A stretch of DNA of 42,033 nucleotides from a virus (IMGVR_UViG_3300032073_000062:1-42033); one strand, 5' to 3'; shown: positions 16,327-23,027, numbered from the stretch's first letter. A program made the numbers and translations. Notes: generated from the sequence alone by a model not told the origin.

Positions 16327-17233
16327 TTAACTTTATCCTCATTAAGTCTGAAAACTTTGTTTTGTTTGTTATATTAATTAAATATAACAATTTTTCAAAA
16401 CCTGTTTCACTCGGGTCTTTTTCTTCAAATTTCATCATTCTGACTTCCACGTCATCATTTATAAAATTTTCTGAAATCTTTACTGCATCATCAATTGCAT
16501 CTTCATCTAAAGCTAAATATATAACTTTAACTCCAAAATCAATTATTTTTTTCTGTAGGGATTTCATAACCGTTTTACCAAACAAAGGTATAGCATTTCT
16601 TTTGAATGCCATAGCATCAAATACACCCTCACATAATATAATTGGTTCATCCCAATTAATAAATAAATCAAATCCAATAATATCCTTACTAGTAGGTGAA
16701 TTGCGATATTTTAATTTACTATTGTAAAAGTCTCTACCAACAAAAAAGTTTAACTGACCATCTGAATCATAAGATGGTATAATAATTCTATTTGAATATA
16801 ATCCTGAATCACAATATCCAATATCATACTTTAATATGTCTTCATCAGTTATTCCACGTTTATATAAATAACTCAGAGCATGTCTTTTAACGATACTATC
16901 TCCCCCATTCCAAAGAGGTTTGTATTCTTTGGGTAGTTGTACTACCTCTACACTTGTATCTTTAGTTTTTTTATATTTGGGAATATCACCAACTAATTCT
17001 TTAAGTTCTTCATAATGTTCATGTGAAGCTCCAACCTTTTTAAATAGTTGAAATAAGTTTCTACCACCGACATTAGACACCCAACAATGCCAGTTCTGAT
17101 TCTGAACATTGATTTGTAATTTAGGTTTGTGATGAGATATAAAAGGTGACCAATAAAGGTACTCATCTTGTTTTCTTAATTTAGTTCCATTAGAGTTTAA
17201 AACTCTATTTAGAAGATTAACTATCTTGTTCAT
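16295..17233 (-). CDS. gp61: T4 gp61-type DNA primase with degraded zinc ribbon
   Basis: This 312-residue protein should make RNA primers at the fork together with a gp41-type helicase encoded elsewhere. The TOPRIM domain is clear: LCEGVFDAMAF gives the catalytic Glu202 and ALDEDAIDD gives the Asp243-x-Asp245 pair. The N-terminal zinc-ribbon region keeps the frame of the family (HHKPKLQIN, then WHCWV..VGG) but the metal ligands are largely missing. The expected CPFC reads SPFI at 29-32, and the expected CxxC reads CWVS at 50-53, leaving one of four cysteines. Sequence-specific priming, which uses this ribbon in the family, may therefore be altered. It overlaps the nuclease gene upstream by 17 bases and the 72-residue gene downstream by 32. 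Confidence 0.85.
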   Translation of the reverse strand: MNKIVNLLNRVLNSNGTKLRKQDEYLYWSPFISHHKPKLQINVQNQNWHCWVSNVGGRNLFQLFKKVGASHEHYEELKELVGDIPKYKKTKDTSVEVVQLPKEYKPLWNGGDSIVKRHALSYLYKRGITDEDILKYDIGYCDSGLYSNRIIIPSYDSDGQLNFFVGRDFYNSKLKYRNSPTSKDIIGFDLFINWDEPIILCEGVFDAMAFKRNAIPLFGKTVMKSLQKKIIDFGVKVIYLALDEDAIDDAVKISENFINDDVEVRMMKFEEKDPSETGFEKLLYLINITNKTKFSDLMRIKLNGKTKRHMEI

Positions 17234-17561
17234 TTAATAATTCTAATAATTTGTCAAATTCTAAGACTGCATAAGTCTTTGTTCTGTTTCTTTTGAATAT
17301 AAGTAAAGGTACGTGTTTACCACTATTTGTTTCAGCTTGTTCTAATGAAGACCAAATGTTAAGTTTCTCTTGATTTTTACACTCTACGGAGAATGGAAAT
17401 AATCTCCTAGCAGCTGGAGATAAGAGTATATCTTCTCCACTATCTCCCATAGTAATAGAACGAACATCATCTGGTTCTAATTGATTAAATTTTTCAAGGA
17501 TTAAATCTCTGACTTTGTTTTGTAACCGCTTGCCTTTGTTCTTTGCTGAACGAGGTTTCAT
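17217..17561 (-). CDS. PD-(D/E)XK nuclease, putative Holliday-junction resolvase
   Basis: This 114-residue protein has a compact PD-(D/E)XK nuclease core: a basic N-terminal helix (KNKGKRLQNKVRDLILEKF), Asp44 in GEDILLSP, then Glu60-Cys-Lys62 followed by Asn-Gln64 in FSVECKNQ, and a later basic strand (LLIFKRNRTKTYAVL). The pattern and length resemble archaeal-type and phage Holliday-junction resolvases. Its place in an operon with primase and Mre11-Rad50 supports a role in resolving recombination intermediates. A Vsr-like or replication-repair nuclease of the same fold is an alternative. The ATG follows a 78-base gap, so this gene may be the first of the DNA-metabolism transcript. Confidence 0.68.
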   Translation of the reverse strand: MKPRSAKNKGKRLQNKVRDLILEKFNQLEPDDVRSITMGDSGEDILLSPAARRLFPFSVECKNQEKLNIWSSLEQAETNSGKHVPLLIFKRNRTKTYAVLEFDKLLELLNEQDS

Positions 17562-17639
17562 ATATTATTCTTTTCTTTTGGTTTTAAAAGGTAACCTTAT
17601 ATAATTAGTAATTAAAAAACCCAAATACAATTATTTTTT
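17562..17639. other. 78-base intergenic region ahead of the DNA-metabolism genes
   Basis: This is one of the few real gaps in the window. It is AT-rich and contains an 11-base near-palindrome (AAGGT-A-ACCTT) at 17588-17598, which could be an operator or part of a weak hairpin, and a T-rich run near 17630 beside the preceding stop. It probably carries the promoter for 17561-12956. I cannot assign -10 or -35 elements with confidence. Confidence 0.4.
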
Positions 17640-18833
17640 TCAAATCCACTTTTTTATTTCTCTCTCAGCGAATTTCTCAGCCTTCTCTTCCCACTTATTA
17701 TCATCATGAGGATCTAATCCTTTGTATGTAGCCATAGTTCCAGCCTGAACATATTTCTTCATATACTTCTTTACACCTATTCTTTTAGCATCTAATGCGT
17801 GTCCTATTTCATGTAGTATAGTCATTAGAAATTCTTTTATATTAGGATATGATGGTCGTAAGGTTATAGTGTCCGTTTCAGGTACATATTCACCGAAGTT
17901 TTTTCCTCTACCCATTTTTATTTTAGATTTTAAGCCATATTGTTTTACTAATTGAGATGCAGTATCTTGGTAATCAACTCTTTCTAATAATGGTTTTAAT
18001 TTTATCATAGCTGGTCTTTTATATCCTCTATATTCATCACCACTATCTTTAACTTTATCATCAATATCTGACATAATATAACCAGTTGAATTACTAATAG
18101 ACTTTTTTAATGACTTCTTTTTTGATTTCCATTGAGATGGTTTAATAAAACCTGTAGCTCCTTTTAAACCTTTTATATTACCAGTTGGACTACCTTCTGA
18201 TATATTTGTAAGATTTTTAAACAAAATCTCACCAAGTTTTTCTCCAAACACAGTATCACTTGGGAAGTGTGCTCGTGCCATTGTTCTAGAATTACTTATC
18301 ATTTTTCCAACTTCCATCAAACCTTTTTCATGATGTGGATATTTTTTTCCTAATGCTCTTGCAATAAAAATACCTTGTGTAGAATGACCACTTGGATATG
18401 ATGGTGTGTTTGCAGTATTTAAATTATGTATTTTAAAATCTGGTATTTTATAAAAATCACCTAACTGAAATGGTCGAGGTCTGTTGTACTTGTATTTTAG
18501 CTCGTAAATGATACGACCACTATCTTTAATTAATTCTTTTATATATTCTTTAGGATATTTTAAATTGTTTTCTTCACAATATTTTTTAAATGAACCTTTA
18601 ACGTCATCACCTTGCTTAACATATTCATTATCTATTTTACCATCATTATAGTTTAAAAGGTAATCTAACTCTTCTCTTGTTTCTCTACTTGAATTTTGAG
18701 GAGGTGGATTATGTGCAATAACAGGCTCATGTATATAAACAAGTTCTCGTTTCATCTTCTTGCTATGTTTGTCTTTGATAGTATCAGAAAATACCATCTC
18801 ATCTAATTTTAGTAAATCTTTTAACTTAATCAT
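17640..18833 (-). CDS. Tagged PAP2 phosphatase fused to a tagged zinc metallopeptidase (putative packaged polyprotein)
   Basis: This 397-residue protein has two enzymes. Residues about 90-205 carry the PAP2/acid-phosphatase triad motifs K..YNRPRP (113-121), PSGH (147-150) and SRTMARAHFPSD (182-193), with all catalytic Arg and His residues present. Residues 276-397 carry HEIGH (341-345) and a downstream WEEKAEKFAE that could supply the third zinc ligand. The protein starts MIKLKDLLKLDE, and an almost identical MIKLKPLLE recurs at 276-284, exactly between the enzymes. Both end in L-x-E, the T4 prohead-protease site. I chose ATG 18833 over the TTG at 18848 because its ATGA overlaps the upstream stop and GGTGG precedes it. 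The internal ATG (18008) has no well-spaced ribosome site, so the fusion looks genuine. Packaging and cleavage are inferred. Confidence 0.82.
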   Translation of the reverse strand: MIKLKDLLKLDEMVFSDTIKDKHSKKMKRELVYIHEPVIAHNPPPQNSSRETREELDYLLNYNDGKIDNEYVKQGDDVKGSFKKYCEENNLKYPKEYIKELIKDSGRIIYELKYKYNRPRPFQLGDFYKIPDFKIHNLNTANTPSYPSGHSTQGIFIARALGKKYPHHEKGLMEVGKMISNSRTMARAHFPSDTVFGEKLGEILFKNLTNISEGSPTGNIKGLKGATGFIKPSQWKSKKKSLKKSISNSTGYIMSDIDDKVKDSGDEYRGYKRPAMIKLKPLLERVDYQDTASQLVKQYGLKSKIKMGRGKNFGEYVPETDTITLRPSYPNIKEFLMTILHEIGHALDAKRIGVKKYMKKYVQAGTMATYKGLDPHDDNKWEEKAEKFAEREIKKWI

Positions 18834-19210
18834 AACCACCTTTTCCAAGAACTATAATGATGTTTATTAATATGTCCTCTTTCAGGTATCTTTTCTAAAT
18901 CAGATGGTTTTCCTGTTCCACCTTTTTTAGTAATAATTCTAACTGCTTGTTTCTTTTTGCTATCTATAAGAAATACACCACCTGGTAAGTTACTAATCTG
19001 CATTCCCTTTTCAGCTCTTACCATAGTAGCTTTATCTCTGTAAATCATTTTGTTACCACCAGGTCCAGCACTAGACCATTGTCCAGTTGGTTCTTTGTCA
19101 CCACTAGCAACATAAAGATTGAATGGTTTCTTTACAAAAAAGTGTACCTTATCACTTCCATACAACGGGTGTTTGTAAACTTCTGTTAGTATATCTTTTA
19201 ATTTAATCAT
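18830..19210 (-). CDS. Tagged putative internal virion protein, unknown function
   Basis: This 126-residue protein starts MIKLKDILTE followed by VYKHPL, a capsid-targeting-like tag ending in L-T-E. The mature part is basic and mostly beta-like (KVHFFVKKPFNLYVASG, NLPGGVFLIDSKKKQAVRIITKKG) with no motif that I recognise and no transmembrane helix. Its ATG overlaps the stop of the neighbour upstream (ATGA) and its stop overlaps the start of the PAP2-metallopeptidase gene in the same way. The three genes are therefore probably made in fixed proportion. It could be an effector or a DNA-binding internal protein; the sequence does not decide. Confidence 0.72.
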   Translation of the reverse strand: MIKLKDILTEVYKHPLYGSDKVHFFVKKPFNLYVASGDKEPTGQWSSAGPGGNKMIYRDKATMVRAEKGMQISNLPGGVFLIDSKKKQAVRIITKKGGTGKPSDLEKIPERGHINKHHYSSWKRWL

Positions 19211-20124
19211 ACCTGGTCAATTATTCCTTCTCTTGCATTGTACCATTTTCTAAACTTTGCTGGTGTTCCTATAGTTATTTTACTTTCAGGAACCCATTTT
19301 AACATCTCTTTTTTCCATTCACCAGGTTTTCCCATATATTCCCATCCAGCTTTTTTTGCTTCCCTACTCAATATAAAAGCATCTATTACTTTAGTATCGT
19401 AGATAAGTATTTCATTCCACCACGCAGAACGTTTATCTTCTGGTGTTCTAAGATTTTTCTTTATAAGTTCTTTATTTTGTTTTAACCATTTGTTTTGCCA
19501 GTCAAAAAAATCTTTGATGAATTTATTTATAAAAGGATTAGTTTCCTTTTCTACTATCTTTTTATATTCAAGATACGGCATCTGTTCATCATCTTCCATC
19601 CATTGTTTTTCATACTTTTCTTTAATCTTATATATCTCATCAAAAAGTTTTTCTCGTTTCTTTGGAATACCAGCTTTCTCATAAGCCTTATTAAATATCG
19701 TTCTGTCGCCTGTAATATAATGTCCCGCAATCCATCTACGACCTGTCTTATCAGGTATCGTATCAAAGTCCATATATCTAGTTGCTAATAATGTTCCTTT
19801 CATATAAAATATAACACCACCTTGTCCAGTCTGAACACCTTTACCTTTTGCTAGTGGTGAATCGTTATTAGCACGAGTGAATGTTGATATGGATTTTTTC
19901 TTACCGATTACCTTACCTAATTGTCTTATATGGTCTGGACTTGTAAGATGAAATGAACTGATAGGTTGTTTTCCAAACATTTTTTCCATTTGTGTTGGAT
20001 AAAGAGCAATATGATCTCTCATTGATATCATATCCATAGTAGGTTTAGTATGAGCAGGAAACCACATGGTTTTACCCTTATGCGTTAACCACTCTTCAGT
20101 TAACAAATCTTTTAACTTAATCAT
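19207..20124 (-). CDS. Tagged putative internal protein with possible ADP-ribosyltransferase-like fold
   Basis: This 305-residue protein starts MIKLKDLLTE followed by EWLTHKG, the same tag as its neighbours. The mature part shows SSFHLTSPDHIRQLGKVIG (57-74), then KSISTFTRA (77-85), GGVIFYMKG (102-110) and WWNEILIYDTKVIDAFIL (235-252). The order H-x-T-S, S-T-x-T, hydrophobic strand, then N-E-I-L resembles the His/Ser-Thr/Glu strands of ADP-ribosyltransferase-type folds, and T4 packages an ADP-ribosyltransferase (Alt) as an internal protein. The match lacks the full STS and ExE motifs, so this is a suggestion only. A charged helical stretch fills 140-225. The start overlaps the upstream stop (TAATG) and the stop overlaps the next start (ATGA). 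Confidence 0.6.
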   Translation of the reverse strand: MIKLKDLLTEEWLTHKGKTMWFPAHTKPTMDMISMRDHIALYPTQMEKMFGKQPISSFHLTSPDHIRQLGKVIGKKKSISTFTRANNDSPLAKGKGVQTGQGGVIFYMKGTLLATRYMDFDTIPDKTGRRWIAGHYITGDRTIFNKAYEKAGIPKKREKLFDEIYKIKEKYEKQWMEDDEQMPYLEYKKIVEKETNPFINKFIKDFFDWQNKWLKQNKELIKKNLRTPEDKRSAWWNEILIYDTKVIDAFILSREAKKAGWEYMGKPGEWKKEMLKWVPESKITIGTPAKFRKWYNAREGIIDQV

Positions 20125-20504
20125 TACTCAACATTATCACTATCATATACATATTCGAACCAACCACCATACTGAGAGTCAGCATCACGATATACATTTT
20201 CCCAATCTTTTAATGTACGATATGCACTTGGATTACTTGTCTTCACATCATGAATCTTTTCAAACATTTTATTAAGTTTATTCATATCAGAAACAATTTT
20301 ATTAGCCATTCTTTCCATCTTTTTTATATCAGACTTCTTGGCTTCTGTAATAGTTTCTTCTTTAACCTGAAAGGGTGGTCTATCTTTATCTGTGTAAAGT
20401 TTACCTAATTGGTGGTCTTTCATTACACTATCAAATGTAGGAAGTGGTTCACCAAACTTTCTATTACCAAAAGCTTCTTTAATTATTTTTTTTAATTTTA
20501 TCAT
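20124..20504 (-). CDS. Tagged helical putative internal virion protein
   Basis: This 126-residue protein starts MIKLKKIIKE followed by AFGNRKF, a variant of the capsid-targeting-like tag ending in I-K-E before Ala, as in T4 internal proteins. A second I-T-E-Ala site lies at 52-55 (ETITEAKK). Cleavage at both would leave a C-terminal helical domain of about 70 residues (KKMERMANKIVSDMNKLNK and following) with an acidic, aromatic tail. No enzymatic motif is visible. This is the first gene of the group transcribed after the 51-base gap at 20505-20555. Its AAGGG ribosome site is 9 or so bases from the ATG. It may be an effector or a core-packing protein. Confidence 0.68.
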   Translation of the reverse strand: MIKLKKIIKEAFGNRKFGEPLPTFDSVMKDHQLGKLYTDKDRPPFQVKEETITEAKKSDIKKMERMANKIVSDMNKLNKMFEKIHDVKTSNPSAYRTLKDWENVYRDADSQYGGWFEYVYDSDNVE

Positions 20505-20526
20505 ATTAATTACCCTTAAATATACC

Positions 20527-20534
20527 TATAAATA
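20527..20534 (-). promoter_or_regulatory. ATATTTATA-type intergenic motif before the tagged genes
   Basis: The minus strand reads ATATTTATA here (TATAAATA on the plus strand), 23 bases before the ATG at 20504. The same motif in the same orientation precedes the genes at 12706, 22335, 26894 and 29721. It could be a promoter element or a regulator site. The motif also occurs by chance within coding DNA of this AT-rich genome. Confidence 0.32.
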
Positions 20535-20555
20535 TTATATAAGTCAAGTGTTATT

Positions 20556-21401
20556 TTACCATTTTCTACAAGACCAATAACGTGCTTTATGACGAGGTCC
20601 TGGATTATCACAATTATGACGAGCTCTAAATGATTTACGAGCTCCTGGATTAGACTTTCTAATCTTCATTGTACCACCCTTAGCACCACCACCTTGACCA
20701 AAATTTACTTTAACCACATTACCTTTAGGGTTTTTAACATATACTTTAAATTTCTTTGTATCACCCTGCATAATCTTACCAAGCTTTACTTTTCTACCTT
20801 GGTATTCTGCTTCGTTTAAATCTTTATTATCAAATTGAAATGTATATCCACCACTCTCACCTATGTTGTTTTCCCAATAAACTTCACCTTCACCAACCCA
20901 AGTGGTTGTCTGTATTCCTTCTTTCTTTACACAGTTGGGATACATCTTACCAAACATCTTCTTCATACCTTTTTTCTCGTAACCTTTCCAACACGCCTCA
21001 CATAAACATTTATTTTCATTTACAGATTCATTAGCCAATTGAAGAGCATCTTTAACTTTAGTATGTTTTGACATTCCTTTAAACATCTTCTCAATTTTTT
21101 TGACAGCACCACTCATATTACCACTCATCGATTTAGCTATCTTGACTGCTTTGTCAACCTTTGCTTTAGGAAATAAGGAATCAAGGAAATCTCCTTTCTT
21201 CTCATTCACACCTTCTTTTTTAGAGTTACCCCAATTAGCTGCACCGACTTTACGACACTTTACAAGAGCACCACTTGCGTATGCAGATGGCCATACATCG
21301 TAACGAGCTTTTACTTTACGATAACAAGCATCTTTCTTACCAGCGGCTTCATCAAACTGAGCTTCTGTAATAGGTTTTCCTACTAACTCTTCTAACTTCA
21401 T
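20556..21401 (-). CDS. Basic multi-module phage protein with repeated (L/I)-x-E/A junctions (putative packaged polyprotein)
   Basis: This 281-residue, strongly basic, Cys-containing protein is built of modules common in marine T4-like phages. Residues 22-60 hold KKDACYRKVKARYDVWPSA and the following YASGALVKCRKVG. Residues 132-162 hold CWKGYEKKGMKKMFGKMYPNC. Residues 246-281 hold KSFRARHNCDNPGPRHKARY and YWSCRKW. Each segment starts just after a possible prohead-protease site: ITE13-Ala, LCE135-Ala and LNE197-Ala. The N-terminus (MKLEELVGKPITE) is a longer version of the tag on neighbouring genes. The paired Cys/His in each module could bind zinc. A role as an internal DNA-associated protein cut into pieces in the head is inferred. 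A GGAGAG ribosome site precedes the ATG. Confidence 0.75.
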   Translation of the reverse strand: MKLEELVGKPITEAQFDEAAGKKDACYRKVKARYDVWPSAYASGALVKCRKVGAANWGNSKKEGVNEKKGDFLDSLFPKAKVDKAVKIAKSMSGNMSGAVKKIEKMFKGMSKHTKVKDALQLANESVNENKCLCEACWKGYEKKGMKKMFGKMYPNCVKKEGIQTTTWVGEGEVYWENNIGESGGYTFQFDNKDLNEAEYQGRKVKLGKIMQGDTKKFKVYVKNPKGNVVKVNFGQGGGAKGGTMKIRKSNPGARKSFRARHNCDNPGPRHKARYWSCRKW

Positions 21402-21410
21402 TATACTCTC

Positions 21411-22124
21411 CTATTTCTTTGGTTTGGTAGATACTCTAATTGGTTTCTTACCACCACCACTTAATGATGATGTTCCACCTCTACCTGCTTTGTTCTGAGC
21501 AGCTCTTTTTCTACGAGTCGCACTTGCTTTTTGTTTCTTACTCATATTAGCTGCTTTAGAAGCTGGAACACATTTAGCGTATCCTCTCTTCTTACCACTA
21601 CTACCACACGGCGGATGTCCACCACCTTTTTTCTTTTTACCGATGTTTACCCATCTATCTGAAAACCATTTCTTTAAATTTTCATTAGATATATTACCAC
21701 AATGAATACAAGTATTATCTTCTACAATTTCTTTTAACCTAGAAGTATCAACACCTTCTGGTATTGGCATTCCAAGTTCTTTTGGTGCTACTACCTTTCT
21801 TACAATTGTCCAAGCTTTTTTCAATTGATTCTTTTTAGGTTCTAAATATCGGTCACTTATCTTTAATCCAGTACCTTTAACTGGTACACCAATCTTCAAC
21901 CAAGCATCATGAATCTTTTTTCTTTGAGTTGGTGAAGCGTCTCTTAAATAGTGTCTGTAGTCATGAGGCCAAAACCAATCTCTTCCATTGTATTTTTTTG
22001 AACCAACTGATTCATTCTTTCTCTTTTTCTTTTTAAGTAAATGAGAACCAGCAGGTTCATCACCTAACTTACCATCTATTCCGTAACCACAGGTTCCTTC
22101 TAATATATCTTTTAACTTAATCAT
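21411..22124 (-). CDS. Tagged basic Cys-rich phage protein, putative internal virion protein
   Basis: This 237-residue protein starts MIKLKDILE followed by GTCGYG. I chose ATG 22124 because the tag begins there and it lies one base after the upstream stop. The longer open frame to 22292 runs antiphase through another gene. The middle (about 47-120) has a W-rich helical region (GRDWFWPHDYRHYLRDASP). C139-x2-C142 in CIHCG may bind zinc. Residues 150-215 contain the module KKWFSDRWVNIGKKKKGGG followed by PCGSSGKKRGYAKCVPASKA and RRKRA, widely seen in marine phage proteins but of unknown role. The C-terminus is Lys/Arg/Gly-rich and probably binds DNA. It lies beside the other tagged genes and is likely packaged with them. 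Confidence 0.75.
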   Translation of the reverse strand: MIKLKDILEGTCGYGIDGKLGDEPAGSHLLKKKKRKNESVGSKKYNGRDWFWPHDYRHYLRDASPTQRKKIHDAWLKIGVPVKGTGLKISDRYLEPKKNQLKKAWTIVRKVVAPKELGMPIPEGVDTSRLKEIVEDNTCIHCGNISNENLKKWFSDRWVNIGKKKKGGGHPPCGSSGKKRGYAKCVPASKAANMSKKQKASATRRKRAAQNKAGRGGTSSLSGGGKKPIRVSTKPKK

Positions 22125-22125
22125 T

Positions 22126-22335
22126 TTAGTCAGACTTTTTCTTTTTCCACTTGGATTTCCAATTACCCCAAGCTCCACCTTTCTTACCTTTACCTTCTTT
22201 ACCTTTGACTTTCTTACCCTTCTTCTTTTTCTTTTTCTTAATCTCTTCCATACCAGCATTATTACTAGCTTGTAGAGTTGGTACTGAACCAAAAAGAAAA
22301 ATACCAGTAAGTAAAATTTTTAATAGATTTTTCAT
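22126..22335 (-). CDS. Secreted lysine-rich small peptide
   Basis: This 69-residue protein has a textbook Sec signal peptide: MKNLLK, then the hydrophobic ILLTGIFLFGSVP, then TLQA before SNN as the likely cleavage site. The mature part is about 45 residues, almost entirely Lys and Gly with three Trp (GMEEIKKKKKKKGKKVKGKE and onwards, ending KWKKKKSD). Such a polycation in the periplasm would bind nucleic acid, lipopolysaccharide or peptidoglycan. It could also be membrane-active like a cationic antimicrobial peptide. A TTAGGAG ribosome site and the motif at 22353-22367 lie upstream, so this may be the first gene of a transcript that continues into the tagged internal-protein genes. Confidence 0.75.
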   Translation of the reverse strand: MKNLLKILLTGIFLFGSVPTLQASNNAGMEEIKKKKKKKGKKVKGKEGKGKKGGAWGNWKSKWKKKKSD

Positions 22336-22352
22336 TACACTTCTCCTAATTA

Positions 22353-22367
22353 TATAAATAAATATCG
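22353..22367 (-). promoter_or_regulatory. 15-base conserved intergenic motif CGATATTTATTTATA (copy 1)
   Basis: The minus strand reads CGATATTTATTTATA, identical over 15 bases to the copy at 29762-29776, although the surrounding sequence is unrelated. It lies 18 bases before the ATG at 22335. The exact identity in two separate gene-start gaps suggests a shared promoter or operator. Its orientation relative to T4-type late promoters (TATAAATA) is reversed, so I do not name its class. Confidence 0.42.
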
Positions 22368-22373
22368 TTTAAA

Positions 22374-23027
22374 TTATTTTTTAGTACTACTTACTAATTT
22401 ATCAGAAACTTGAGCACTTAATACCGATTGTATAGTAAAGTATAGTGATGGATTACGTTTCAATAGTTCTTTAAACTCTCTCTGTTTCCATACTAAACAT
22501 TGAGTCTCGTATTTTACTTTACAAGTTGCAGTAGCAACTTTCTCTGTAAGGAAAGACATTTCACCAACAAACTCACCATCTCTTAATTCTGCTATTTGTT
22601 CATTATCAACAAGTACATCTACAGTTCCATTGTATATTAAATATAAATCAGGAACCGGCATACCTTGAGTTATAACTCTCATATTTGGTTTCAAAGTTTC
22701 CCATTGTGCAGCTCTACTGATTTTAAGATATTCAACTGGTGTCATTTCTTTGAATAAGGTTTGATATAACTCTTCGTTTTTTGAGTCCATTTTAACTTGA
22801 CGTTTTTCGTATAATATAATTGCTATATGATATAGATTGACACCGATAAAAACTACATTCCAAAATATAGCAATAACCATAGGTTCTGCAGGAATGAAAT
22901 AATTATAGAATATTGAAAAACAACTGGCAGTTATTGACATTAATCTTAACCAAAAAATATCTTTGACTAAGAATGAAAGTGCAATTAAACCAAATGCTAA
23001 ATGTCCTGTTAAATCTCCAATATTCAT
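22374..23027 (-). CDS. Popeye-like membrane protein with cyclic-nucleotide-binding fold
   Basis: This 217-residue protein has three hydrophobic helices (about 8-25, 28-45 and 48-74, including SFLVKDIFWLRLMSITAS and FWNVVFIGVNLYHIAIILY), followed by a cytoplasmic cNMP-binding-type beta-roll at about 83-210. That architecture and the RD/KDI.WLRL...FW...F...NLY pattern are those of Popeye-domain (POPDC-type) proteins. The roll has G-TVDVLVDN...L-DGEFVGEMSFL; the Glu of the phosphate-binding cassette is kept (Glu156) but the cassette Arg is replaced by small residues (KVATAT), as also happens in Popeye proteins. It may sense a cyclic nucleotide or act as a membrane scaffold. It begins two bases after the stop of the gene upstream with no clear ribosome site, so coupling is likely. 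This would be unusual phage cargo. Confidence 0.78.
   Translation of the reverse strand: MNIGDLTGHLAFGLIALSFLVKDIFWLRLMSITASCFSIFYNYFIPAEPMVIAIFWNVVFIGVNLYHIAIILYEKRQVKMDSKNEELYQTLFKEMTPVEYLKISRAAQWETLKPNMRVITQGMPVPDLYLIYNGTVDVLVDNEQIAELRDGEFVGEMSFLTEKVATATCKVKYETQCLVWKQREFKELLKRNPSLYFTIQSVLSAQVSDKLVSSTKK

Noticed and set aside
17588-17598. Near-palindrome AAGGTAACCTT as an intrinsic terminator
   Set aside because: The stem is five bases with a one-base centre and is not followed by a T run on the transcribed strand; more likely a protein site or chance.
18834-18848. Upstream TTG start adding five residues to the PAP2-metallopeptidase
   Set aside because: The ATG at 18833 begins exactly at the MIKLK tag, overlaps the upstream stop as ATGA and has a well-placed GGTGG site.
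19490-19788. Overlapping plus-strand hydrophobic frames that look like membrane proteins
   Set aside because: They are opposite the Lys-rich helical region of the tagged 305-residue protein; reversed Lys codons read as Phe/Leu and mimic membrane helices.
22125-22292. Extended frame upstream of the tagged protein at 21411-22124, or programmed frameshift fusing it to the poly-Lys secreted peptide
   Set aside because: The extension is the antiphase reading of A-rich Lys codons and begins with no ATG; the tag start at 22124 is typical of its neighbours. Slippage in the A-rich tract is possible, but nothing in the sequence (stem-loop or strong slippery site) supports it.
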